Both the position numbers and the translations under genes were made by a program. DNA of 64,000 nucleotides from Magnolia sinica (lineage: Eukaryota; Streptophyta; Magnoliopsida; Magnoliales; Magnoliaceae), in assembly GCF_029962835.1 (NCBI RefSeq), contig NC_080588.1, positions 60,536,001 to 60,600,000 on the forward strand, in the 5' to 3' direction. Under the pieces are notes generated by a model that was not told the DNA's origin, did no database searches, and worked only from the letters and a program-made list of their open reading frames with translations. Below are positions 48,501 through 58,517 of the stretch, in pieces (position 1 is the first letter of the stretch; every line of letters starts with the position of its first letter).

Positions 48501-49109
48501 GCTGGCTGCCAACCAGATGCAGCCATCCTTTAGTGGGCTAAGGACCAGCAATGAGAGCACAAAATTCCCATGGGCCCAATGAAATGGATTATTACATAGG
48601 TTGATTACGATCAAGAGCTGTCTAATACCCTACTAGATAGGTTGATTACAATCAACGAGATTCCCCACACACAATCCAGAAGCTTTTTAACGGTGGTGAT
48701 CCCAATCCCACCTTTTCCCTGTGGTGTAGCCCACGTGCTTTGGATTGGCCTGATTTTTAAGCACCAATGAGCACATGAGCAGTACATAGGATGGACGGAT
48801 TGCATGTCATACACACATCACATGTTGCGTTGTAGGTTGAGCTTAACCTGCAAAGTTTGTAGTGGATGTGGCCTATACACTTGAATGAGAAATCTTTCAT
48901 GGCTTCAATCCATTTCATCACAACTCACTCCATTAACTGATAAATATAAAAATAGATAATTAAGAAGAAGAAAAGAGAGAAGAAAGTGAAAGGGATTTGG
49001 GGATGGGTAGGTACTCTTCCATGGCTTTAAGCCATAAGGGCTTGGCCTTGGCAAGACCATTCACCAGCTTCCTCGTCTTTGTCAGCAGATCTCCTCTCAT
49101 GAAAGACAT
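39572..49109 (-). CDS. mS23: mitochondrial small-subunit ribosomal protein mS23
   Basis: Four exons: 49109-49015, 47111-46989, 40072-39970 and 39814-39572. All junctions are GT/AG, phases agree (2, 2, 0), and the sum is 564 bases for 187 residues plus stop. The start is the MSFMRGDLLTKTRKLVNGLA methionine. Later blocks are KPLWLKAMEE, APPVTFPRTDGK, ITLPEDIYVKKFF, FSGFDPPPARVFGWRVLELK, EQGVSEEEAMAVAD and a basic tail with ARLQGKRPPPNPYPSAIKEI. This matches the plant form of mS23, a nuclear-encoded mitoribosome subunit; the TRKLV..KPLW..PP start also fits the animal protein. Intron 2 is 6.9 kb and holds LINE D, a tRNA-like repeat and a long hairpin. Intron 1 (1.9 kb) holds gggcccacc-type repeats. 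No damage was seen, so it should be functional. Confidence 0.93.
40365..40765 (-). repeat. tRNA-like interspersed repeat, locus 2
   Basis: Same family as 2190-2910, inside mS23 intron 2. On the minus strand it holds gtggtattagagcgggagg followed by ctcgtgttcaagactcctc (40575-40530), the best-preserved T-arm-like block of the family. Confidence 0.7.
41048..41240. repeat. tandem duplication, 100-bp unit ending in (GT)n
   Basis: ccaacaaacccaatataaaa at 41048 and ccaacaaaccgaatataaaa at 41148. Both copies run through tgattgttcaaa and end in a GT run. Confidence 0.88.
41260..42681. other. mS23 intron 2 sequence, unassigned
   Basis: No coding feature recognised. A short duplicated piece, ggtgtaaga(t/c)cccaata, occurs at 41530 and 41574. 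Confidence 0.3.
42698..44187 (+). pseudogene. LINE D ORF2 remnant: RT C-terminus and zf-RVT
   Basis: Nearly one continuous frame with few stops: near 42770, at 43186 (ALLGKWAW then stop) and at 43771 (WLAARN then stop). The blocks are MWDRVTTKFQKYLASWKCRY, SLGGRLTLIKAALSSLPLYF, FLWFGKENQRKIHLLEWKQV, YVLGNGSATRFWENLCVGE, FIWKYQAPPTIKCFGWLA, the zf-RVT cysteines of NICLCCMRQ with NHLLVHCSF, and WWAVWEERNERCFN, ending VDLSFLGG. Domain order and end match LINE A. Confidence 0.9.
42698..44308 (+). mobile_element. LINE D: 5'-truncated L1-type retrotransposon in mS23 intron 2
   Basis: Flanked by a 16-base target duplication, aaaaatgccaagcaag, at 42682-42697 and 44309-44324; its A-rich start merges with the A-rich tail (44291-44308). 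It begins inside the RT (SLRINLNKSKLFGVNV) and is antisense to mS23. Same family as LINE A. Confidence 0.92.
44480..44657. repeat. long hairpin: 67-bp inverted repeat, 43-base loop
   Basis: Left arm 44480-44547 and right arm 44591-44657 pair almost throughout. The core cttcttcatttgagagtat pairs perfectly with atactctcaaatgaagaag, followed by ctagaaaataaag with ctttattttctag. About 85% of arm positions pair by eye. Weak pairing continues outwards (gtttgca at 44440 and tgcaaac at 44678), so it may be a MITE of about 250 bp. Confidence 0.88.
44700..46985. other. mS23 intron 2 sequence, mostly unassigned
   Basis: Contains an (AAT)/(AAC) microsatellite at 45592-45626. A stretch at 45690-46280 looks like decayed retrotransposon coding or 3' leader but was not identified. 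At 46500-46700 there is a gggcccacc-class fragment. No exon-like sequence was found. Confidence 0.3.
47470..48850. repeat. gggcccacc-class repeats in mS23 intron 1
   Basis: Several fragments such as gtgggccacaccaggtg (47846), gtggtgtgtcccacctgac (47900), gtgtgtggcccaccttgatgtg (48112) and tggtgtagcccacgtgctttgg (48721). They are related in style to the foldback MITEs, but no complete element could be delimited. Confidence 0.5.
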
Positions 49110-50220
49110 CTCTTTCGTTTTGTCGTCGGAGCAGCTCCGTCTCCGGGCAATGAAAAAAAACCAAAGTATGGTTAATGAAAAGAGAAGCGAGGGTTATTTG
49201 ATACTCTGACAACGTGTTACGCTTGATACGCAGGCACTCGGAAAGAGTGCAAATGTTGTACAGTCAGGGTCTACTCGATTTGTTGAAGTGTATATTCAGT
49301 ATCTTACCATTTCTTTTTATAAATTTATTACAATTATATAATATTAGTTTACTTGCCCCCTCCTCAGTCGACAAATGTCTTGAACAATCTACGGGGTTGT
49401 TTGTATGCTAATAAATTTTTTAGTTGTAGACACATTACACCTGCTGTAATCAGCTTACGTACTATTTTATTTTGGTTTTTAGGTGATAATCTGCCTATAG
49501 GTAAATAGATTGTATGTTTGACTAGCAAGTAAAGTATTTCCAATAAATAGAGTATTTATATTAAAGATCTTGAACAACTGATTTTTCAAAATATATAAAA
49601 TTCATTTAAGAAATGTTTGATTTTTCTAAGTCCAAAGGGGGCATTAAAGCATACACACTAAATGATTGGATGTCCTCCACCAATCACAATAGGCCTCAAA
49701 TGCAGTCTGAAAGTTTTCATTGATCGACATTCCATCCTTCCCTTGTGTCGTCTATTTGATAGTGGACAAATTGTTTTGTTAGAGATATAGGAGAGCATCA
49801 AAGGAAGTACAAAATAGATAGATTAGATATACCATACGCATTATGATGGGCCTCATGGGTGTATATTAAGCATTATATTTCAAACTACAACTAAATTTAT
49901 AGCCTATAAAGCTTGTAAAACAAATCCTGTAATTAAATTACAAGTAATTCATTTATAACTTAAAAGGACTTTATAGGCATCCAAATGATGCCTTAACATC
50001 TACTCCTTGGAACAGTTATTTTCTTGAAATTTGCCTACGTAATATTTTTCATTCTCAGCTCTCATAAATGTCCACCAGTCCTATAGTTAGGGAGTCAAAT
50101 AATCTTAAATTTTGGTCTACGAAACATCTGGGTCCAATAATTTGGATGGTTTAGTTTGAATTAATTGCATCCAAGTGTGAAATTCTGTATAATGTTATAA
50201 GAGCTCGAGTATCACCCCAA
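49110..50220. other. mS23 upstream region
   Basis: No gene seen. The first few hundred bases next to 49109 would hold the mS23 promoter on the minus strand. No confident TATA box or other element was fixed. Confidence 0.35.
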
Positions 50221-50225
50221 CGCAC

Positions 50226-51266
50226 TGTTGCAAAAAATATTGATTTTAATAAAATATATATTTCAATAATAAAATGATATATAATATATATTGAAGTTGT
50301 TTTGAAAAAACACTTCTCTGTGGTTTTTGGGAATAGTCCCACATGGAAAAGGGAAGAGAAAAATATGTAGTTTATATGAAGGATGTGGAGTATTATAATA
50401 TTTACCTGCCTAGTCCGTGGACTATGGACCTTGCATGTTCCAGTGCGTACTCGGGCACGAGGACAGGCTCGGGCTCGGGCTCGGTGCGAGGGCGTGGGCA
50501 TGTGAGGCAGTGTGGCTGTGTGGCTGTAGAGGCGTTAGTGGCGCACTTTGCACTTCGCACGCCCCAACAGCTAGAAAACAGCTAGCTATTGTCTCACAAC
50601 AGTCAGCATGCAACAGCTTAATGGCCCATGCACAACAGTCAGAAAACGATCATAAAACGGCTAGTTTTCCAACAGTCATAAATGACTTAATGAAATTTAA
50701 GTCTCTGGACCATAACCCCCTAGCCACCATAGCCTATAAAAAGAGGACCTGGATGGGTTTTCAAACAATCTTAACTCACTCCAGCAAACCCATACGAACT
50801 GAGACAGTCAGCCCCTCTCCACTCATATATTCTAGTATTTTTAGCAACATAGCAAGGCTTAAACCTTAGCTTGAAGAACAGACCAGCGGTGTGGTCTAGG
50901 ACAGTTCAACTGAACCGGTGGCTGAAGATTTGAACTGATTTATGCAGAAGTCGAAACTACTTTTCTCTTCATTTGTTCTTCTTTTGGGATTTTTCTTTTA
51001 TACTGTAATACTGCCAAAAAGTGTGTAATTGAGTTCCATCTGGTGGGCCTTCGTGTTTGTTGAACGCAGACCCATACTAGGCTCGTCGTATCCTAGAAGT
51101 TATTTGCCTGTAATCTATCAGCATACTCAATTTACTTGAGTAGGGGCAAATAACGCTTTAAGGACAGCATTTCAGACGTGTTTCAGCCTGTCCTGATTTC
51201 TGATTATTTTGCAATTTTTGATTTCCACATTATACAGAAATACATTAATCTGTATAGTTTCTAATA
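50226..51266 (+). repeat. 5' LTR of Copia-2
   Basis: Starts TGTTGCAAAAAATATTG and ends GTTTCTAATA; the 3' copy ends CCAACA, so the terminal CA has decayed. A TATAAAAA box lies at 50735-50742. It lacks about 250 bases that the 3' LTR has between 56144 and 56380. Confidence 0.93.
51148..51162 (+). promoter_or_regulatory. LTR segment complementary to the primer-site position
   Basis: AAATAACGCTTTAAG is the exact reverse complement of 51269-51283, just after the LTR. The 3' LTR keeps it with one C-to-T change (56951-56965). Confidence 0.8.
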
Positions 51267-51268
51267 AT

Positions 51269-51283
51269 CTTAAAGCGTTATTT
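51269..51283 (+). promoter_or_regulatory. putative self-primer binding site of Copia-2
   Basis: CTTAAAGCGTTATTT, two bases after the 5' LTR end and just before the gag ATG at 51289. It occupies the place of a tRNA primer site but does not begin TGG. It pairs over 15 bases with 51148-51162, plus a possible G:U pair. Confidence 0.6.
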
Positions 51284-51288
51284 TTCTG

Positions 51289-52456
51289 ATGGAAGTCGAC
51301 AGTATTTCATCCATCAAGTTGATGAATCAGGACTTGATACGTCTTGATCAGTTCGATGGAACCAATTTTACAAGATGGCAGGACAAGCTAAAATTTCTCA
51401 TGACGGCGCTGAAGATCTATTACATATTAGATCCAAATTTGCAAACACTACCTGAAGCATCTGACAAAGACACACCTGAACAAGTAGCTGCCCGCACCAA
51501 AAGAGCCGAAGATGAACTCTTGCGTCGAGGACACATTCTGAATGCTCTCTCTGACCGCCTATACGATTTGTACCAACAGACGTCATCAACAAAGGAGATC
51601 TGAGCCGCTGTGGAATTCAGATATAAGGCTGAAGAATAAGGTACCAACAAGTTTCTCATCATCAGGTATTTTGACTTCAGCATGGCAGATAATAAACCGC
51701 TGCTACCCCAAATCCAAGAACTGCAGCTAATGGTAAACAAAATCAAAGCGATAAAAAATCGATCTTCCTGAATCATTCCAAGTCGGGGCTATAATTGTCA
51801 AATTGTCACCGATGTGGAAAGACTATAAAAAGAAGTCACTTCATAAAACCGAGGACTACACACTGGAACAAATCCCGAAACACCTCAAGATTGAGGAAGA
51901 ATCCCATAACCGTGATAGAAAAAATGATAACGGGAATACCTCGTCCAAGGTACATGCTATAGAAACCACTAATAACAAACATCCCGAGAAGGACGATTCC
52001 CTAAAACCTAATAAAGGGAAATTCAAGAAAAACACCCAAACGAAGAATGGAAAGTTCAAGGGCCCATGCCATGCCTATGGAAAAACCGGGCACTATGCTC
52101 GAGTATACCACTATCACAAATCTAAAAAAGAGGCAAGTGCAGTAGAAGAAGGTGATATCGTGGTTATGATCACTGAGGTGAATACCATCCAAGGCAAAGT
52201 TCCAGGTTGGTGGTATGATACTGCCGCTACAGTACATGTGTGCTACGACAAATCAAGCTATGAGAAATTAACCGGTGGTCAAGAAGTCCAAATGGGTAAT
52301 GAAGTCCGATCGAAGGTCGTCGGCAAAGAAACTGTCGAACTGATATTCACCTTTGGAAAGAAAGTGATTCTAACTAATGTATTGCACGTCCCAGACATGA
52401 GGCGAAACTTAGTTTATGGGGGTCTTTTGGGAAAACCAGACATACGGGTGGTGTAA
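51289..52456 (+). pseudogene. Copia-2 gag-protease
   Basis: The gag begins MEVDSISSIKLMNQDLIRLD, with FDGTNFTRWQDKLKFLMTAL as the copia gag core. A stop at 51601 and frameshifts follow, and the frame recovers at 51803. The CCHC knuckle is damaged: CHAYGKTGHYARVYH has tyrosine where the second and last cysteines should be. The protease motif reads WWYDTAATVHVC, with alanine in place of the usual glycine of DTGA. It ends with ILTNVLHVPDMRRNLV. Confidence 0.9.
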
Positions 52457-53346
52457 GAGTCAGGTAAACTGATTCTGTCCAAAAATAGAAATTTTGTCGA
52501 AAAGGGATATGCTTGTAATGTGATGATTAAGTTTTCTCTGAATGAAAGTAGCACTTCTGCGTATATGGTTGAATCTGCTGAACTGTGGCATGATAGGCTA
52601 GTCCATATGGGGTATAATACCTTAAAATTCATGGCTAAGAATGGTTTAATCTCATACACAGATAATGAAATTAAAAAATGTGAAGTGCGCATGAAATCCA
52701 AAATGACGAAGAAACCTTTTCCAAGTGTTGAAAGATCGTCTTAAGTATTGGATCTTGTGCATAATGATATCCGTGAGTTAAACAACATTTTTACTCGTTG
52801 AGGTAAACGATACTTCATAACCTTTATAGATGATTGCTTTAGGTATGTGTATGTGTACCTATTAAAAAGTAAAGATGAAGCATTAAACATGTTTAATATA
52901 TATAAAGCAGAAGTAGAGAATCAACTGAATAATAAAATAAAAATTATCCATAGCGATGGAGGAGGAGAATACTTCTCCAATGAATTCGATAACTTCTGTG
53001 AAGAACATGTACTGATACATCAATGTACAGCGCCATACACACCTCAACAAAACGGAATAGATGAAAGAAAAAATAGAACATTAGTATAAATGGTCAACTC
53101 AATACTGATAAAGGCAAAGTTGCCACTAAGTCTATGGGGAGAGGCACTGCTTGCAGCATGTCATATAATAAACAGAATTCCGTCTAAAAAATATAAAATA
53201 TCTTCATATGAAACATGGAGAGGTAGAAAACCTAACCTAGGATATATAAAAGTGTGGGGGTATTTTGCATATTGCAGAACCCATGATCCAAAAAAAACTA
53301 AGTTAGGACTAAGAGCTATTAAGTGCGCTTTCGTAGGGTATGCATA
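52457..53346 (+). pseudogene. Copia-2 integrase region
   Basis: GAG-pre-integrase ELWHDRLVHMGYNTLKFM is followed by a zinc site in which the second cysteine is lost (CEVRMKSKM). The catalytic triad is readable: D in FITFIDDCFRYVYVYLL, D in IIHSDGGGEYFSNEF, and E in NGIDERKNRTL. Stops occur at 52742, near 52798, 53087 and 53345. The C-terminal part has SLWGEALLAACHIINRIPSK. Confidence 0.9.
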
Positions 53347-54480
53347 AAATAGTAAAACTTATATACTTTTAGACATAGAGTCTAATTCAATAATAGAATC
53401 AAGAGACGTTAAATTTTTTAAAAACTCACTATTCTTAGAGTCAAAGGATAATGAAATCCAAACTCCTAATAGAGAACAAGATAGCACAGCTCTACAGATA
53501 GTGAAAGCTCCTATTGAACCTCGTAGGAGTCAAAGGACAATAATAGAGAATAGTCTAGGAGATGACTATATAAACTCACAACGCGTCATTTTCCATCTTG
53601 TAGAAGGAGATAGAGAAAATGTTATAAGAAAAATACATATAGTAATGACTATACGGGATGATCCTAAAACATATAAAGAAGACATATTCTCTAGAGACTC
53701 AGCTTTCTGAAAAGAAGCTATAAACGATGAAATGGAATCTATACTATCAAATCAGACATGAGAACTAGTTAACTTACCTCCAGGTTCTAGACTCATATGT
53801 TATAAGTTGGTATTTAGGAAGAAATATTACACTGATAGGACTATCCAAACATTTAAAGCTCGACTAGTAGCTAAGGATTTTAGACAAAAAGAATGGATAA
53901 ATTACTTTGACACATACTCACCTGTAGCTAGGATAACATCCATTAGGATATTATTTGCGCTAACTTCCATACATCATCTTCACATCCACCAAATGGATGT
54001 AAAGACCGCATTCTTGAATGGTGACCTCAACAAGGAGGTATATATGGAACAACCTGAATGATTCCTTCTACCGGGAAATGAAAACAAAGTATGTAAATTA
54101 GTTAAATCTTTGTATGGATTAAAACAAGCACCAAAACAATGACATGAGAAGTTTGATTTCAAAATACTATCTCATGGTTTCATGCATAATGTAGCCGACA
54201 AATACATATATTTTAAAGTAGATGGTAGTTACATCGTTATTATTTATTTGTATGTTGATGACATGTTAATAATAAGTAATAAAATAGAAGGTGTGACTGA
54301 AACAAAGAGGTTTCTATCTTCCGTATTTAAAATGAAAGATCTTTGACAAATTGATACCATTTTTGCTATCAAAGTTAAAAAATATTGTGGGGGTTATGCT
54401 TCGTGTTAATCTCATTATATTGAGAAGATACTAAACAAGTTTAACCATCTAAATATAAAAGAAACCAAAAACTACAGTTG
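53347..54480 (+). pseudogene. Copia-2 reverse transcriptase
   Basis: One frame with a series of TGA stops. Blocks are KEAINDEMESILSNQ, FKARLVAKDFRQKEWINYFD, HIHQMDVKTAFLNGDLNKEV, KSLYGLKQAPKQ, and an intact YVDD box in YLYVDDMLIISNK (about 54245-54280). TGA stops lie at 53708, 53759, 54059, 54140 and 54344. Confidence 0.93.
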
Positions 54481-55232
54481 ATCCAAGTATCAAGCTAAAA
54501 GAAAATATTGGAAGAACAGTTGCACAATTAAAATATGCGAGTGCTATTGAGAGTCTTATGTATGTTATGCAATGCGCTAGACCTGATATCACGTATGTTG
54601 TGAATAAACTTGATAGGTTTACTAGTAACTCCAGTACTGAACATTGAAATGCAATAAGTAGAGTCCTTGGTTACTTAAAAGCAACCAAAGACTTAGGACT
54701 ATTTTATTCAGAGTTTCTTGCCGTATTAGAATTATATACCGATGCGAGCTGGATATCGAGTGCAGGGGACAACAAGTCTACTACAGGGTGGGTATTCACT
54801 CTAGGAGGTGCAGCTGTATCTTGGGGATCCAAGAAACAAACTTGCATAACGCATTCGACTATGGAGTCTGAATTTATAGCCCTGGCTGCAACAGGTAAAG
54901 AGGCTGAGTGACTAAGGGATCTTCTATTAGAAATTCCTTTATATGTAAAGCCTATATCGGTTATGTCATTACATTGTGATAGTGAAGCCACATTAGCTAG
55001 AGCCTATAGCGGCACTTATAATGGTAAGTCTAGACATATTAGTCTTCGACATAATTATGTCAGACAATTGATTCGAGATGGAATTATTATTATTTCTTAT
55101 GTGAAATCAAGCAATAACCTGGCAGATCTTTTCACTATACCTCTACCGAGAGAGGTAGTAAAGGCTACATCTAGAGGGATGGGGTTGAAACTCTTCAACC
55201 AAAGTTTCACCAGTGATGATAACCCAACCTAA
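54481..55232 (+). pseudogene. Copia-2 RNase H
   Basis: RT thumb end and RNase [79 protein letters not shown]. The catalytic acidic residues (D of TDASW, E of MESEF, D of CDSEA, D of LADLF) remain. Stops at 54645 and 54909, both at expected tryptophans. The last frame stops at 55230. Confidence 0.93.
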
Positions 55233-55762
55233 AGTTAGAAAATCTCTAATTTTAGATTTAATGGGTAAGAACAAGTCACTGATATGTGGAAAGTCTTCAG
55301 CACAATTATAAAACTTCATCCATAATAGATAAGTGCCGAGCGTTACAATAAAGGATTGAGTCTTAGAACTCTTAATGAAATCCAGTCTATAAAGACAAGT
55401 ATCTTATAGTAACGGAGACATTGGAAGGATTTCACCTATATGAATATAGAGATGGTGCCGTCTTTTATGAGAGTTAGGAGTTTTCTCTCGTGATTGTTCA
55501 CGAATTAGGATAAGCACATGGCCATTAATTGTGCTGAACAAGATTGTGGGAACTCTAACAAACACATAGCGAATATGTGTGTGGTATTTTTAATTCTTTT
55601 ATCTAGGAATAACTGGTTCAAAACTGCGGCTACCAATCATTTTGACAGAGTATTGAGATACTTACACTAAGGAAAGATTAAAGTCGAAAGATATATTTCT
55701 TTATGAATATAAGTTGATTATTTTGGAAGTATTGTTTAACCGATAAAATATTTTATAAAATC

Positions 55763-55773
55763 AAGTGGGGAAT
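55763..55773 (+). promoter_or_regulatory. polypurine tract of Copia-2
   Basis: aagtggggaat directly before the 3' LTR, the standard plus-strand priming site of copia elements. Confidence 0.85.
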
Positions 55774-57069
55774 TGTTGCAAAAAATATTGATTTTAATAA
55801 AATATATATTTTAATAATAAAATAATATATAATATATATTAAAATTGTTTTGAAAAAACACTTTTTTGTGGGTTTTTGGGAATAGTCCCACATGGAAAAG
55901 GGAAGAGAAAAATCTGTGGTTTATATGAAGGATATGGAGTATTATAATATTTACCTACCTAGTCTGTGGACTATGGACCTTACGCACTGGAACACCTGCG
56001 CGCACGCTCGCGCTTGGGCACGGGCACGGGCTCGGGCTCTGGCTCGGTGCGAGGGCGTGGGCATGTGAGGCATGTGAGGCAGTGTGGCTGTGTGGTTGTG
56101 TGGCTGTAGAGGCACCAGTGACGCACTTTGCACTTCGCACGTCCGCATAGGGTCGCTCCTTCGCGACCTTGAGCGAACCGGAGCGAGACGTGTGTGAGTC
56201 ACAGTGCGACTAAGTGGCTATGGTGGGTGGCTGGTTAGCAGAGAGACTAAAGGACTGAGAGAGAAATCTCACAGTATAAATAGAGAGACTGAAAAGAACT
56301 GTTGCAGCAGAAACTGTAACAGCTGAGCTATTAGTGCGGGGTCCAGCTGTAACTGCTGCATGGCTAGCTCAATAGCTAGAAAATGGCTAGTTGTTGTCTC
56401 ACAATAGTCAACATGCAGCAGCTTAATGGCGCATGCACAACAGTCAGAAAACGGTCATAAAACGGCTAGTTTTCCAACAGCCAGAAATGACTTAATGGAA
56501 TTTAAGTCTTTGGACCATAATTCCCTAGCCACCATGGCCTATAAAAGGACCCATATGGGTTTCCAAACAATCTCAACTCACTCCAGCAAACCCATACGAA
56601 CTGTGACAGTCAGCCCCTCTCCACTCATATATTCTAGTATTTCCAGCAACGTAGCAGGGCTTAAACCTTAGCTTGAAGAACAGACCAGCGGTGTGGTCTA
56701 GGATGGTTCAACTGAACCAGTGGCTGAAGATTTGAACTGATTTGTGCAGAAGTCGAAACTACTTTTCTCTTCTTTTTTTTTTTCTTTTGAGATTTTTCTT
56801 TTATATTGTAATACTGCCAAAAATCGTGTAATTGAGTTCCATTTGGTGGGCCTTCGTGTTTGCTAAATGCAGACCCAAACCAGGCTCGTCATATCCTAGA
56901 AGCTGTTTGCCTGTAACCCATCAGCATACTCAATTCACTTGAGTAGGGGCAAATAATGCTTTAAGGACAACGCTTTAGATGTGCTTCAGCCTGTCATGAT
57001 TTCTGATTATTTTGCAATTTTCGGTTTCCACATTATACAGAAATACATTAATCTGTATAATTTCCAACA
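55774..57069 (+). repeat. 3' LTR of Copia-2
   Basis: Starts TGTTGCAAAAAATATTG and ends AATTTCCAACA, followed by CGCAC. TATA box at 56540-56546. It retains about 250 bases missing from the 5' LTR. Confidence 0.95.
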
Positions 57070-57117
57070 CGCACTCCCCCTGAGTATTTGTTTAAATCGT
57101 TCCACCCCAGAGCCTTG

Positions 57118-57623
57118 ATGCGGTTTGGCTGGAGTCAAAGCTCAGTGAGCCCCACTATGATATATATGTCTGATCCATGATGTCCATCATTTTTTAAGCT
57201 CATTTTAAAACATTAGCTCGGAAGTAAGTGAGATCTAAATCTCAAGTGGACTTCACTGTAGGAAATAGTGGTGATTAAACTCTGACCATTAAGAACTTCC
57301 CAGGACCACGGCAAGGTTTATTTGCCATCCAACCTATTGATTAGTTCACATGAGCATGGATTGGATTGAGGGAAAACACAAATACCAGCCGGATCCAAAA
57401 CTTCTATGCCCAGGAAGCTTTCAACGGTGAGAGTTCAATCGCCGCTGTTTCCTGTGATGTGGTCCACCTGAGATTTACATCTGCCTTAATTTTTGACTCG
57501 TGCCCTAAAATGAGTTGGAAAAACGGATGAACGGCGTGGATAGAACACATACATCATGGTGAGGCCCACGGAGCTTTGACACTAGCTAGCTGGCTGGTGT
57601 TGGGGTCGCAGCCAAACTGCATC
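57118..57623. mobile_element. foldback MITE of the gggcccacc family, copy 4, in the CYP65 promoter
   Basis: Ends gatgcggtttggctg at the left and, inverted, gatgcagtttggctg at the right. The core has the family sequence (cattttaaaacattagctcg, ccaggaagctttcaacggtg). It ends 214 bases before the CYP65 start codon. Confidence 0.8.
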
Positions 57624-57837
57624 CCCTTCCTTTCAAACAGTCTCTTCCCACGGCCAAACTTTCGCTCTCTCTCACCCCAGCGTCTTCAGGGAGAGATTTT
57701 CAGCCGATCCGAAAAAAGAAGAGAAAAGAGAGAGAAACCCTAGATTTTCCAGCAAGGGCTCGAAGAACCGACGCAACAGGCGGAGGAAAAACGCAAAAGC
57801 CCTAGATTTCTTTTTCCTCTCTCCCCTTCAGACAGAG

Positions 57838-58478
57838 ATGGGGAAGAAGCAGCACAGCAAAGATCGGATGTTCATCACCAAAACGGAGTGGGCCACGGAA
57901 TGGGGCGGGGCCAAATCCAAGGATTTATCTGCACCCTTCAAGCGCTTGCCCTTCTACTGCTGCTCGTACTCATCCCTTCCCATTCTCCTCTACATTCCTT
58001 CACCGCCCTTTGTTTTCTATATCATAGCATCCTCTAATATTTTGATTTTGATTCAGTCTCGTATTCACTCCGTTCGAGGACCCTGTCTGTACAAGCGACG
58101 GCAACGTGTTTGATGTAATGTGCGTATGCTTTCAAATTACGATTTAGGTTGCGTTTGAGTTGAATTGAATTGCTATATTAGTTGAATAATGCAGCAATTA
58201 TTAGACTGTAGTCGGCCCAGGTGCTATAATTAGTTGAATAAAGTGGATTCCACACACACTTTTTTGACCTTCAAAGTTGTAGGCCTCATTGCAGATGGAA
58301 CATTACCTGAAAATCTCACTGATTGGAAAATCTTTTAACCATCTGATTTTTGCCTGTTAAGTTTGGACCATTGACCAATTGCTGTTTAATTGTCCATTTG
58401 ATGGTTCCCAGTTGGACAGTTAATACCATCTGATCATTGTATTTTTGTGCTATGCTCCATCCAATATATATATATATT

Positions 58479-58517
<39 letters not shown>

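Larger units (their letters stand above)
50226..57069 (+). mobile_element. Copia-2: full-length Ty1/copia retrotransposon, decayed by stops
   Basis: Two LTRs (50226-51266 and 55774-57069) are flanked by a perfect target duplication, CGCAC (50221-50225 and 57070-57074). Between them lie gag, protease, integrase, RT and RNase H in the copia order, and a polypurine tract before the 3' LTR. The usual TGGTATCAGAGC primer site is absent. It lies between the head-to-head genes mS23 and CYP65, ending about 770 bases before the CYP65 start codon. Confidence 0.95.
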
